A stretch of DNA of 64,000 nucleotides, from assembly GCA_027061995.1 (NCBI GenBank), contig JAMOUT010000101.1:1-64000 (forward strand), given 5' to 3'. Of the stretch, positions 53,132-62,193 are shown piece after piece. This stretch comes from Candidatus Aminicenantota bacterium. GTDB taxonomy: Bacteria; Acidobacteriota; Aminicenantia; JAMOAD01. Positions within the stretch are counted from its first letter, which is position 1. Each line of letters opens with the position of its first letter. The translations under genes and the position numbers were made by a program. The notes beneath the pieces are model-generated. The model saw only the letters and a program-made list of their open reading frames with translations. It searched no databases and was not told the DNA's origin.

Positions 53132-53160
53132 TTGACACAAAATATTTATTATGTTAGTAT
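53132..53160 (+). promoter_or_regulatory. Promoter of the hybrid histidine kinase
   Basis: Consensus TTGACA (53132-53137), 17 bp, TAGTAT (53155-53160). The predicted start near 53168 gives a leader of about 124 bases to the kinase ATG, long enough to hold the 36-codon frame at 53192. Confidence 0.5.
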
Positions 53161-53191
53161 TTTTTACAGTTGTAAATATTTAGAAGGGAAA

Positions 53192-53302
53192 ATGTATTCA
53201 TCTAAAATAGCTGACATTAAAGGGAAAGAAAGGGAATCAAATAGTTATAAACATATAGAACCACGCTTTATATTTTTAGTTATTTTAAACAATGGAAATT
53301 GA
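53192..53302 (+). CDS. Possible 36-residue leader peptide coupled to the kinase
   Basis: MYSSKIADIKGKERES... ending FLVILNNGN. It begins 3-4 bases after AGAAGGGA, the only ribosome-like site in the leader of the kinase mRNA, and its stop lies 11 bases past the kinase start, so translation could be coupled. No homology recognised; it could also be a chance frame. Confidence 0.35.
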   Translation: MYSSKIADIKGKERESNSYKHIEPRFIFLVILNNGN

Positions 53303-56120
53303 AAATAAAAATAATATTATTCAATTCATAAAAAAATGGGGATTTTTTTTCATTCTTACTTTTGCCATAAGCACTCTTCTCATTGATATTTACGATAGCT
53401 ACAGCTCATTCAAAAATCGTTCCAAACAGATGCGAGAAAATTATGTGGCTCAACAAAAACGGGAGATAAAACAACAAGTTATTCAGGTTGTTAATACCAT
53501 TCGTTTTCAATTATTATTACTTGAGAAAAGGATGAAAAACATCACAAAAGAGAGAGGGGACCTGCTTTTTAATCTGATCAATAGTATTTATATGAATAAT
53601 AAATACAAAAAGAGTGATAAGGAGATAAAGGAAATAATATTAAACAACTTGAGAAAAATTAAATTTAATATTGGAGAAGGTTGTTGTTTTATTTATTCTT
53701 TATCCGGAAAAGTTGTTTTATATCCCGAAAACCCATCGCTTGAAAGAAAAAACCTACAAAAAATAAAAAATCAAACAGGGGAATTTATAATTAAAAAATA
53801 TTTTACAGAGGTAAAAAATAAAGGGGAAATAATTAAATCCGAATTTTATAATAAAGCTTATTCAGAAGAAGGTAAATATTATAAAAAAATCATTCACCTA
53901 AAATTATTCAAACCTTTTGGTTGGATTATAGGAAATTTCGTATATATCGGTAGTATTGAAAAAGAGATGAAAAAAGAGCTGTTAAAAAACATCAGTAAAA
54001 TAAGATTCGGCAAAGAGGGGTATATTTTCATAAACAGATTTAACGGGAATACATTAGTTTCAAACGGGAAAATATTCTCCGGAAAGAAAAAATTGTGGGA
54101 AATTTTTAATAAACATCCTGATAAGATGAAAGATATTTTTAAAAAAGAGTATAATGCAGCCTTAAAACCGGAAGGTGGCTATATCTATTATACATTCATT
54201 AAACTAACAAGTCCTAATAAGGAATCTCCAAAAACCTCGTTTGTTTTCGGCATTCCGGAATTAAAATGGCTCGTTGGTTCGGGAGTATATCTTGATGATA
54301 TTGAAAGTGATATTTTAACCATGCAGAAAAATTTATTACACGATATAATAAAAAAAATGTTCTGTTTTTTATTAATAATAACAGGGGTCATCTTTATTTT
54401 CCTGTTCTTATTACAAAAATTAACCAATAAGCTTAAAAATGATTTTAACCTGTTTTTCTCTTTTTTTAATCAAGCGGTTTATTCAAGTAAACCGATAGAT
54501 ATTGACGAAGTCAGATTTCAAGAATTTAAAACAATGGCAATTAACGCCAATAAAATGTTGGAAGAGAAAAACAGGTTTCAACAAGCATTATTAAATGAAA
54601 AAGAGCAACTGTTTGTAACAATTCGGTCAATCGGAGACGGAGTTATTACCACAAATAAAAAAGGTGAAATTAGAATCATGAATAAAGTCGCTGAAAAACT
54701 AACCGGATGGAAACTAAAGGATGCGGAAGGGAAAAGTTTGGATAAAATATTTAATATTATTAATCAAAATACGGGAGAAAAAATAATAAACCCGGTGGAT
54801 AAAGTATTAAAAAAGGGGGATATTATAGAATTTGCAAATGATACTGTTTTAATTTCAAAAAATAAACGGAAGTATAATATAGAAGATAGCGCAGCCCCCA
54901 TAAAAGACAAACAAGGTAAAATACTCGGGGTCGTGTTGGTATTCAGGGATGTATCAGAAAAATTAAGAACCGAAAAACAACTTATCAAGGCAAAAAAATT
55001 GGAATCCGTAGGTATTCTCGCAGGAGGAATCGCACATGATTTTAATAATATATTAATGGGAGTTTTCGGAAATCTTGAAATTGCAAAATTAAAAACCAAA
55101 GATAACCACCCCGCTTATAAATTTATAGAAACCGCAAATAATGCTCTCGAAAGAGCAACCAATCTGACAAATCAATTACTAACCTTTGCAAAAGGGGGAG
55201 ATCCTATATTAAATGTTGTTGATTTGGAATCAATTGTAAAAAAAACAGTTGATTTTAATCTTGCCGGAAGTAATATAAAAACGCACTATAAATTCCCCTC
55301 ACAAGGATTATGGAGAATAAAAGCTGATAAAGGGCAAATCAGTCAGGTTATTTCAAATATAATCATCAATGCTAAAGAGGCTATGCCTGAAGGGGGAAAC
55401 ATCTTCATTTATGCCGAAAACATTAAGAATACCGATAAAACATTAAAACTCAATTTACAAGAGAATTTCGTAAAATTGTCAATAAAAGATGAAGGGATAG
55501 GGATTTCTAAAAAACACATTGATAAAATTTTTGATCCCTATTTTACAACTAAGCAAACAGGGAGCGGCTTAGGACTTGCTACGGCTCACAGTATTATCAA
55601 AAAACATCAAGGGGAGATAAAAGTTGAGTCAACGGTGGATTCAGGAACTATTTTTACCATATATATACCCGCAGTAAAAGATAAAAAAATATTAGGAAAA
55701 AAATTTAAGAAAGTGATATCTCATACAAAGAAATTTAAAAATTGTAAGGTCCTTATTATGGATGATGAGGAGATTATACTGGATGTAGCAAGCGAAATGT
55801 TTAAATCACTCGGATGTGAAATTGAAACAGCCGCTGATGGTAAAGAAGCAATTGATAAATTTAATTTATCAAAAAAAGAAAACAAAACTTTTGATTTAAT
55901 CATAATGGATTTAACTATTCCGGGTGGATTAGGGGGAAAAGAAACCATAAAAAAGATATTAGAGATTGACCCCAAAGCAAAAGTTATTGTTTCAAGCGGT
56001 TATTCCACGGATCCTATAATGGCTAATTATAGAGAATACGGGTTTAAAGGAAGGCTCGTGAAACCATTTAAATTAAATGATTTAAAAAGTGAGTTGTTAA
56101 AAATTTTAATCGAGTATTGA
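53292..56120 (+). CDS. Hybrid sensor histidine kinase: double Cache, PAS, HisKA, HATPase, receiver
   Basis: 942 residues. Two membrane helices (about 12-32 and 352-378) enclose a large extracytoplasmic sensor with two Cache-like units; the second ends WLVGSGVYLDDIESDI, a Cache hallmark. Then PAS (about 432-560), HisKA with GGIAHDFNN (phospho-His near 582), HATPase with NIIINAKEAMPEGG, DEGIGI, FDPYFTTK and GSGLGLATAHSII, and a C-terminal receiver with IMDDEE and the phospho-Asp in IIMDLTIPGG (near 873). Cache sensors of this kind usually bind small organic acids, amines or amino acids. No ribosome site precedes the ATG; see the upstream 36-codon frame. No dedicated response regulator is adjacent. 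Confidence 0.92.
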   Translation: MEIENKNNIIQFIKKWGFFFILTFAISTLLIDIYDSYSSFKNRSKQMRENYVAQQKREIKQQVIQVVNTIRFQLLLLEKRMKNITKERGDLLFNLINSIYMNNKYKKSDKEIKEIILNNLRKIKFNIGEGCCFIYSLSGKVVLYPENPSLERKNLQKIKNQTGEFIIKKYFTEVKNKGEIIKSEFYNKAYSEEGKYYKKIIHLKLFKPFGWIIGNFVYIGSIEKEMKKELLKNISKIRFGKEGYIFINRFNGNTLVSNGKIFSGKKKLWEIFNKHPDKMKDIFKKEYNAALKPEGGYIYYTFIKLTSPNKESPKTSFVFGIPELKWLVGSGVYLDDIESDILTMQKNLLHDIIKKMFCFLLIITGVIFIFLFLLQKLTNKLKNDFNLFFSFFNQAVYSSKPIDIDEVRFQEFKTMAINANKMLEEKNRFQQALLNEKEQLFVTIRSIGDGVITTNKKGEIRIMNKVAEKLTGWKLKDAEGKSLDKIFNIINQNTGEKIINPVDKVLKKGDIIEFANDTVLISKNKRKYNIEDSAAPIKDKQGKILGVVLVFRDVSEKLRTEKQLIKAKKLESVGILAGGIAHDFNNILMGVFGNLEIAKLKTKDNHPAYKFIETANNALERATNLTNQLLTFAKGGDPILNVVDLESIVKKTVDFNLAGSNIKTHYKFPSQGLWRIKADKGQISQVISNIIINAKEAMPEGGNIFIYAENIKNTDKTLKLNLQENFVKLSIKDEGIGISKKHIDKIFDPYFTTKQTGSGLGLATAHSIIKKHQGEIKVESTVDSGTIFTIYIPAVKDKKILGKKFKKVISHTKKFKNCKVLIMDDEEIILDVASEMFKSLGCEIETAADGKEAIDKFNLSKKENKTFDLIIMDLTIPGGLGGKETIKKILEIDPKAKVIVSSGYSTDPIMANYREYGFKGRLVKPFKLNDLKSELLKILIEY

Positions 56121-56140
56121 AGAATTATTATTCGATTTTA

Positions 56141-56812
56141 TCAATTCCCTTTAATCAAATCGGGTCTTTTGTTTTTTGTAATCTCAATAGATTTTTGTTT
56201 TCGCCATTCATCTATAAGTTTATGGTTACCCGATAATAAAACTTCGGGAACTTTCCTTCCCATAAAATCCCTCGGTTGTGTATATTGCGGATAATCCAGA
56301 AGCTCGGTTTCAAAAGATTCATTAATAACACTCTCCTCCTTTCCCACTACCCCTTTTATATGTCTTGATATAGCCTCTATAAGAACAAGCACCGCCGCAT
56401 CTCCCCCTGTGATTATATAATCCCCTATGGAAATCTCCATATCAACAAACTCTTTTACCCTTTCATCAACCCCCTCATATCGCGGACTAATAAAAACAAG
56501 ATTTTTATCCATGGAGAGTTTTTTCGCCATTTTTTGATTAAATTTTTTTCCTGTCGGAGATAAAAGGATGACTTTTGAATCTGTTTTTTTTATGAATTTT
56601 AAAGCATTGTAAATCGGTTCAACCATGAAAACCATCCCGCTACCACCACCAAAAGGCCTGTCGTCAATCTGTCTGTGTTTGTTATTTGAATAATCTCTCA
56701 AATTATGAATATGCACTTCTACAATTTTATTCTCAATCGCTTTACCGATAACTCCGAATTTTAAAGGAGTTTTATAATAATCGGGGAAAATCGTTATTAT
56801 ATCAAATATCAT
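56141..56812 (-). CDS. trmD: tRNA (guanine-37-N1)-methyltransferase
   Basis: 223 residues. SPOUT methyltransferase with the trefoil-knot SAM site: LSPTGKKFNQKMAKKL, ISPRYEGVDERVKEF and EISIGDYIITGGDAAVLVLIEA, and the early RQIDDRPFGGGSGMV. It methylates G37 of tRNAs reading CNN codons and prevents frameshifts. The ATG at 56812 gives MIFDIITIFP with AGGAGAG before it; longer openings lie inside the upstream gene. It overlaps the upstream kinase by 11 bases rather than sitting in the usual rpsP-rimM-trmD-rplS cluster. Confidence 0.95.
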   Translation of the reverse strand: MIFDIITIFPDYYKTPLKFGVIGKAIENKIVEVHIHNLRDYSNNKHRQIDDRPFGGGSGMVFMVEPIYNALKFIKKTDSKVILLSPTGKKFNQKMAKKLSMDKNLVFISPRYEGVDERVKEFVDMEISIGDYIITGGDAAVLVLIEAISRHIKGVVGKEESVINESFETELLDYPQYTQPRDFMGRKVPEVLLSGNHKLIDEWRKQKSIEITKNKRPDLIKGN

Positions 56813-59579
56813 TATTACTCTCCTCCTTAATTTCATGAACGGGGAAAACAATCTTAAATTTTGTTCCTATGTTCGGTTTTGAGTGAACAAAGATATCACC
56901 ATTGTGTTCTTTTATAATATTATATGTTATGGAAAGTCCGAGACCCGTTCCTTTTTCCGCCTCCTTTGTTGTAAAAAAAGGATCAAAAATAAACGGAATA
57001 TCCTCTTTATCAATACCCCTCCCTCTATCCATTATTTCAAGATTAACCAATTTATCCCGTTTATAGATTTTGATTCTAACCTCCTCCCCTTCCAAAGAGG
57101 CATCTATCGCATTAATAACAAGGTTTATTATCGCCTGCTGTATTTTAACTCTGTCACCTTTAATCAAAAGATTCTCCCCTTCGATAATAAATTTTATTCT
57201 CTTTTGTTTAATTTTATGTTCAAGGATTGTTTTTAATTCTTCTATAGCTTCATATATGTTAAAAGGAACTTTTAATCCCTGCCCCTCTCTTGAAAAATTC
57301 AAAAGACTTCTTATAAGATTTCTCATCCTCTCGCTCTGCTCCCTTATTTTAGATGCTATCTCTTTTTGTTTTTTGGTTTTTGCCGTTGACTCAAGTATTT
57401 GAGAATAGCTTGATATTCCGGTCAAAGGGGTGTTAATTTCATGGACTATCCCCGCCGAAAGCAAACCGAGAGACGCTAACTTTTCCCTTGTAATCAATTC
57501 CCTTTCAAGGTTAAGTTTTTCCGTTATATCGGACAACAGCACAATTTTTTCATCACCTTTTTTATCAAGATTAAAAACACTTGCTTCAAGATTTTTTCTA
57601 TTTTTATTGTTATCCTTAAAATTAAACCTGAAAAAAGATTCATTAAGATTATGATTTACTATTTTCTCCCCTATATCATTACCGAAAACAGCCTCCAATC
57701 TTTCTCCAACGGCATTCTCTTTTTTTAAACCGAGTAATTCCTCCATATATTTGTTCCAATGCTTAATTCTTCTCCCTTTATCAACAACAAATATCCCAAC
57801 TTTAACATTCTCAAGAATATTATCACTGAAATCCTTTAAAGATCTTATCTCTTCTATCCTGTTTTCAAGTGATGAATATAATGAAGCATTTTCTATGGCA
57901 AGAGATATCGAGGGGGCGATAGCAAGGAGCAATGACCAATCCTCAGTTGTCAGATAGCTCCCGTCGATTTTTTTACTCATTGATAAAAATCCTATTATCT
58001 TTTTTTGGGAAACAAGTGGTAATATATGAAAAGCCTCTATATTATTCAATTTTATTTTATCAAGTCTTTCAAGCCATCTTGTTTCATCAATAGAATAAAA
58101 CCATAAAAAATCATTCGTCCTCATTTTTTCGAGAAAACCCTCGGAAAAGAAAATTCTCCCGAGAAGAGTTTGTTGCTCTTGTGTCATACTATTTAGTAAG
58201 ATAAAATCTCCGGATTTTTCCTCAAAAAGATAAAGAGAAGCTTGTTTTAACAGTAAAGCGGATGTAAGAATCTCCAAAAATCTCGAACTCAATACTTTAA
58301 GATTTTTCTCGTAAGTTACTATTTTTGAAAAACTTATAAGATTCTCCCTTTCAAAATATGAACGACGATAAAAGAGTTTATTCGATAGTTCTTCAAGAAA
58401 AGTATATAGAGGGTTTAAGACAAGAACTCCGAGAAGAATAGCGGCAGCTCCTATGGTAATTCCTCCTTGAAAATCGGGAGCAAAGTTCACTATTATAAAG
58501 ACATAAAAAGTAAACACTATGACAAAACCCAAAACATATACGAAATACTTCTTGGCTATTATTTCAAAATCCATAAGTTTATAACCTGAGATAGCATAAG
58601 CGAAGGTTAAAGGGATTACCAATTGAAAAAGAACTATGAATTGCGCCCATTCGGGAGGAGCCGGGTTTGAGAAAAAAGGTAAAACATAGAATAAAAAAAA
58701 CGGAACAAATCCCGCATTTATACCCCAAAAAATCCATTTTAGTTGATTTTTATTGTAAATAGTATCCGATTCTTTGTATCTTTTCCAAATAAAAATCAAA
58801 GTTAATAAAAACACTATACTAAAATATCCGAGAGAAATTTTTGAGAACAGATTTTGTATAAAAGTTTGGTCAAGACCGGATAATTTTTCCAAAGTTTGCG
58901 TATAAATAATAATATACAAAGCGGTCAAAAAGCCACTAAAAATATAAAGAAAATCTCTGAATTTATTGAATTTCTTATACTCTGTCGGAAAAGTCAGAAA
59001 AAAATGGAATAAAATCGGAGGAAAAAGAAAAAAGGAGATCTTATCTATCCAAAAAAATATCTGATCCCAGAAATCAAAAGAACTGGTCGGTGAAAATACA
59101 TAAACAGAATAAAAAGTTAAACTTACAAGAAAAAACAGATTTTGGGAGTAAGCTGTTAAGCTTGACGGAAGGAAAAGGATATAATATCCGATAAAAAGTG
59201 TGGCAAAACCGATTAATAAAAGGTAAAAGTAAACCATCGGGATTCTTTTTACTATTATGGCTCCTTGGGAATAAAGAAGATTTTTCCCCCTCGCCAAATA
59301 GTAAATGGATTTTTCACCAATCTTTTTATTTGCCAAAGCTTGCTGATAATCAAGGGGGGAATTAATCGGAATATTATCAATTTCCAATAGTGTATCCCCT
59401 TTTTTCAAAGGGGGAAAAAAGTTGTGTTCCTTTATAATTTTTTGAACCCTTAAGGAACCATTGGCGTATTCCCAAATAATTCCGTCATAAGTTTCTTTAT
59501 AAGTAACTTTTTTATAAATATTAAATATCCCGAGAGATATGAATAATATAACAATAAATGATGTTATTATTTTTCTCAT
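56802..59579 (-). CDS. Sensor histidine kinase: PDZ-like, multi-helix membrane domain, GAF, PAS, HisKA, HATPase
   Basis: 925 residues. After an N-terminal helix comes a PDZ-like loop domain (about 50-100; PLKKGDTLLEIDNIPINSPLDYQQAL), then roughly eight membrane helices (about 115-390), a GAF domain (about 420-575), a PAS domain (about 585-695), HisKA with SAGIVHEINTPLTG (phospho-His near 711) and HATPase with NLVINAIDASLEGE, DRGRGIDKEDI and GTGLGLSITYNII. It should sense a membrane or periplasmic signal and phosphorylate a separate response regulator, none of which is adjacent. It overlaps the 5' outer-membrane-like gene by four bases and trmD by 11, forming a three-gene unit. Confidence 0.88.
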   Translation of the reverse strand: MRKIITSFIVILFISLGIFNIYKKVTYKETYDGIIWEYANGSLRVQKIIKEHNFFPPLKKGDTLLEIDNIPINSPLDYQQALANKKIGEKSIYYLARGKNLLYSQGAIIVKRIPMVYFYLLLIGFATLFIGYYILFLPSSLTAYSQNLFFLVSLTFYSVYVFSPTSSFDFWDQIFFWIDKISFFLFPPILFHFFLTFPTEYKKFNKFRDFLYIFSGFLTALYIIIYTQTLEKLSGLDQTFIQNLFSKISLGYFSIVFLLTLIFIWKRYKESDTIYNKNQLKWIFWGINAGFVPFFLFYVLPFFSNPAPPEWAQFIVLFQLVIPLTFAYAISGYKLMDFEIIAKKYFVYVLGFVIVFTFYVFIIVNFAPDFQGGITIGAAAILLGVLVLNPLYTFLEELSNKLFYRRSYFERENLISFSKIVTYEKNLKVLSSRFLEILTSALLLKQASLYLFEEKSGDFILLNSMTQEQQTLLGRIFFSEGFLEKMRTNDFLWFYSIDETRWLERLDKIKLNNIEAFHILPLVSQKKIIGFLSMSKKIDGSYLTTEDWSLLLAIAPSISLAIENASLYSSLENRIEEIRSLKDFSDNILENVKVGIFVVDKGRRIKHWNKYMEELLGLKKENAVGERLEAVFGNDIGEKIVNHNLNESFFRFNFKDNNKNRKNLEASVFNLDKKGDEKIVLLSDITEKLNLERELITREKLASLGLLSAGIVHEINTPLTGISSYSQILESTAKTKKQKEIASKIREQSERMRNLIRSLLNFSREGQGLKVPFNIYEAIEELKTILEHKIKQKRIKFIIEGENLLIKGDRVKIQQAIINLVINAIDASLEGEEVRIKIYKRDKLVNLEIMDRGRGIDKEDIPFIFDPFFTTKEAEKGTGLGLSITYNIIKEHNGDIFVHSKPNIGTKFKIVFPVHEIKEESNNDI

Positions 59580-60652
59580 AAACTAAATTTTCTGATCCCC
59601 CAAACATATAATACTCTGTCTTTATTTATATATAAATCAAGAAAAATCTCAGATTCAAGAAAAGGGAGATAGGTATTCAACATAATTTTCGGAATAAATC
59701 TATAGTATAATCTTCTAAAATATACAGGATTATTCTCACAATTAAAAAGAAAAGGATATTCCACACCTATTTTCGATACCCCTATCTTTTTCATAACTCC
59801 CATTTTAAGATACAGTGAATTGTTTTTTACATACTTTGAATCAAAAAGATACCCTCCCGAAAGAAAACCTGTAAAATCATCATCATTTTTTATAAAACTC
59901 AACTCATATAAATTAAATGAATCAGTTCCTATTTTAGAATGGTTTTGCAATATTTTAAGTTCATAATTATCAATTTTTTTAATAAGTGAAAATGTTTCAA
60001 ATAATTCATTCTGATTATATTCTTCCCTTTTCGTCAAGCCGTATTCGGGGGATAAGGGTTTTTCACCATTTGACAGAGACAATCGGGTTTTTAACCCTTT
60101 CACCCATTTAAACAAAAGCTGTGTATTAAAAAACTCCCCCCCTGTTTTATTAATATCTTTTCCCAACCCGAAATCAAAATTCAAACGACCTGTTTTAATA
60201 TTTCCGTTAAAAAAAAGAATAGTCTCTTTCAACCTATTATAACCGGAGTTTATCACACCAATCTCAGAGTTAAAACCTCTGTTTTTATAAGTTAAAGGTG
60301 TTATACTAAAACTCGAACCACTACCTGTGTGATGCAATTCAAGCACTGAACTCCCTATCACTGGTTTTTTTATTATCTCCCGCTCCTCCTTTTCAAGGAT
60401 GTGTTTTATCGAAGCTTTGAATATTAGTTTGAATTTTCTCCTTTTCTTCGCCAAATAAATCCTATTTCTGACTTTTATATAATTAATCGCAAGAGTTCTG
60501 TCCCTTTTCATTATGGATGTTGTTGTCAATTCTTCTTTATCAGCTTTTCTATCTCTCATCAAAGTTGATATATCTATTTTTTTCTTTTTTGCAAAAGAAG
60601 GTATTACAATGATTAGAATAGATAAAAGAATTATGATTTTATTCCTAAACAT
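59576..60652 (-). CDS. Exported, outer-membrane-like protein of unknown function
   Basis: About 358 residues starting MFRNKIIILLSILIIVIPSFAKKKK, a clear signal peptide. A charged helical stretch (about 25-95) rich in Lys/Arg is followed by many amphipathic beta-strands such as LFFNGNIKTGRLNFDFGLG, GFLSGGYLFDS and EIFLDLYINKDRVLYVWGI, suggesting a barrel. No family recognised. The ATG at 60652 lies 7 bases after a TACTAT box and has no ribosome site, so the message is probably leaderless. It overlaps the downstream sensor kinase by four bases (ATGA), suggesting the kinase responds to or controls this protein. Confidence 0.55.
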   Translation of the reverse strand: MFRNKIIILLSILIIVIPSFAKKKKIDISTLMRDRKADKEELTTTSIMKRDRTLAINYIKVRNRIYLAKKRRKFKLIFKASIKHILEKEEREIIKKPVIGSSVLELHHTGSGSSFSITPLTYKNRGFNSEIGVINSGYNRLKETILFFNGNIKTGRLNFDFGLGKDINKTGGEFFNTQLLFKWVKGLKTRLSLSNGEKPLSPEYGLTKREEYNQNELFETFSLIKKIDNYELKILQNHSKIGTDSFNLYELSFIKNDDDFTGFLSGGYLFDSKYVKNNSLYLKMGVMKKIGVSKIGVEYPFLFNCENNPVYFRRLYYRFIPKIMLNTYLPFLESEIFLDLYINKDRVLYVWGIRKFSL

Positions 60653-60659
60653 AATATAA

Positions 60660-60688
60660 ATAGTAATTAATTTTTTATCAAAAGTCAA
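60660..60688 (-). promoter_or_regulatory. Promoter of the outer-membrane-like/kinase/trmD unit
   Basis: On the minus strand: TTGACT (60688-60683), 17 bp, TACTAT (60665-60660), then 7 bases to the ATG at 60652. Confidence 0.45.
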
Positions 60689-61026
60689 TATTACCTACCT
60701 ACCCCTAAACCTTGAATAAAAACCGCAGAAACAGTGAAAAAACATCGAAAAACATTCCCTTTCATCGGTTCCTACCAAATATAAAGCAAAGCAGTCAAAG
60801 CGATAATATGAGCCTCTAAGCAAAGTGAATATCTTGTAATCCGGAAAATATAATGGTAAAGCTTAGCATTAACGGAACAAGCAGTCATTCAATCCCGAAA
60901 GTATCTATCTGTAATAAAACAGCTAAAGTTCCGTTTTTTTAAAGAGCAAACACCTTTAAAACCCTAACAAAACAAAAAAATCAGAACTAAACACTCAGAA
61001 GTCTCGGAGGGCACTTCCCGTTTCTC
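60689..61026. other. Intergenic region with a terminator-like fold
   Basis: About 340 bases between divergent operons, less T-rich than the flanks. AACGGAAC (60871-60878) pairs with GTTCCGTT (60928-60935), followed by a T-run to 60940; the intervening loop contains a small CTGT/ACAG hairpin (60909-60922). This could end a short plus-strand transcript. A minus-strand stretch without stops (60698-60862) has no start or ribosome site. No known RNA family recognised. Confidence 0.35.
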
Positions 61027-61055
61027 TTGACAATATCTTGCTATTCTGTTATTTA
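61027..61055 (+). promoter_or_regulatory. Promoter of the tol operon
   Basis: Consensus TTGACA (61027-61032), 17 bp, a weak TATTTA (61050-61055), and the tolQ ATG six bases further at 61062, implying a leaderless message. Confidence 0.45.
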
Positions 61056-61061
61056 TATCAA

Positions 61062-61772
61062 ATGTTATTAATGATAAATGAAGCTTTACAAACACAAAAC
61101 AGTGTTAATGTTTTTGATTTTTTTTCTCAGATCGGTCTGGTAGGCAAGATAGTTCTAATATCACTAATCTTTTTCTCAATCGTTAGTTGGGCGATAATTT
61201 TTTTTAAATGGAAAATTATTAACGGGGAAATCAGAAAATCCAAAAGATTTTTATCCAAATTTCACGATGTCAGAAGTATGCAGGATAAATACAGAGTAGC
61301 TAACAGAAACAAAGGGAATATTTTATCCGACTCTTTCAGGTATGCTTACGAGGAAGCGATGAATCAAATAAGAGGCAAGGAAAAAGATGCACCCCCCGAA
61401 ACAAATAAACTTGATATTGAATCAATAGAAAGAGCTATGCTGTTAAAAATAAATGAGGGGATAAGCAGAATTGAAAATAAATTGAATTTTCTTGCGACAA
61501 CAGCCTCGGTTACCCCTTTCATAGGACTTTTCGGAACAGTTTGGGGGATAATGGATGCTTTCAGACAGATAGGTTTGCAAGGATCCGCTGACCTTGCCAC
61601 GGTAGCACCCGGAATTTCCGAAGCTTTAATTAATACGGCAGCAGGACTTTTTGCAGCTATTCCCGCAGTTATAGCTTATAATTATTTTCTCAAGAAAATA
61701 AATGAAACATCTTCCATTTCCGAAAATTTTGTTCTTGAAGTAGCGAATATATTTCAAAAAATAAAATATTGA
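61062..61772 (+). CDS. tolQ: TolQ (MotA/TolQ/ExbB proton channel)
   Basis: About 236 residues with three membrane helices. Seen: [29 protein letters not shown] (helix 1), then the cytoplasmic domain ending [27 protein letters not shown], and [19 protein letters not shown]-type residues in helix 3, with the family's conserved TxxPxxGLxGTVxGI. It conducts protons with TolR to energise TolA across the envelope. The ATG at 61062 is preferred: earlier in-frame codons overlap the -35 and -10 boxes. Next gene 1 base downstream. Confidence 0.92.
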   Translation: MLLMINEALQTQNSVNVFDFFSQIGLVGKIVLISLIFFSIVSWAIIFFKWKIINGEIRKSKRFLSKFHDVRSMQDKYRVANRNKGNILSDSFRYAYEEAMNQIRGKEKDAPPETNKLDIESIERAMLLKINEGISRIENKLNFLATTASVTPFIGLFGTVWGIMDAFRQIGLQGSADLATVAPGISEALINTAAGLFAAIPAVIAYNYFLKKINETSSISENFVLEVANIFQKIKY

Positions 61773-61773
61773 T

Positions 61774-62193
61774 ATGAGACGAATATCAAGATATAAAAAC
61801 AGAATCAATCAATCCCTTTCTGAAATCAATGTAACTCCCCTTGTTGATGTTATGCTTGTTTTACTTATCATATTCATGGTAACAGCTCCCATGATGAAAT
61901 CCGGAATGAAAGTTAATTTACCTCAAGCTGAAGCAAAAGAGATAAAAAAGGTAAATGATGTTGTGATTTCAATTACAAAAAGCAGATATATATATGTGAA
62001 TAAAACAAATGTTAATGTAAAACTATTAAAAAACACATTGATTAATATGTTCGGAAACAGAAAAAATAAAGTTGTTTTTTTGGAAGCGGATTCTTCCGTT
62101 CCCTATGGGTATGTTGTTTTCGTGCTTGATGAGATTAAAAAAGCGGGAATTGAAAAAGTAGGTGTCATAGTCAGACCCAAAAAGAAAAGATAA
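61774..62193 (+). CDS. tolR: TolR (ExbD/TolR family)
   Basis: 139 residues: [30 protein letters not shown], where the helix holds the proton-carrying Asp in [11 protein letters not shown], followed by a periplasmic domain ([40 protein letters not shown]). It works with TolQ as a proton-driven motor. The stop codon overlaps the start of the next gene by one base (TAATG). Confidence 0.93.
   Translation: MRRISRYKNRINQSLSEINVTPLVDVMLVLLIIFMVTAPMMKSGMKVNLPQAEAKEIKKVNDVVISITKSRYIYVNKTNVNVKLLKNTLINMFGNRKNKVVFLEADSSVPYGYVVFVLDEIKKAGIEKVGVIVRPKKKR

Noticed and set aside
60698-60862. Stop-free minus-strand stretch that could be a gene remnant
   Set aside because: Only about 55 codons without a start or ribosome site; this length is not surprising by chance across six frames, and the translation matches no family I can name.
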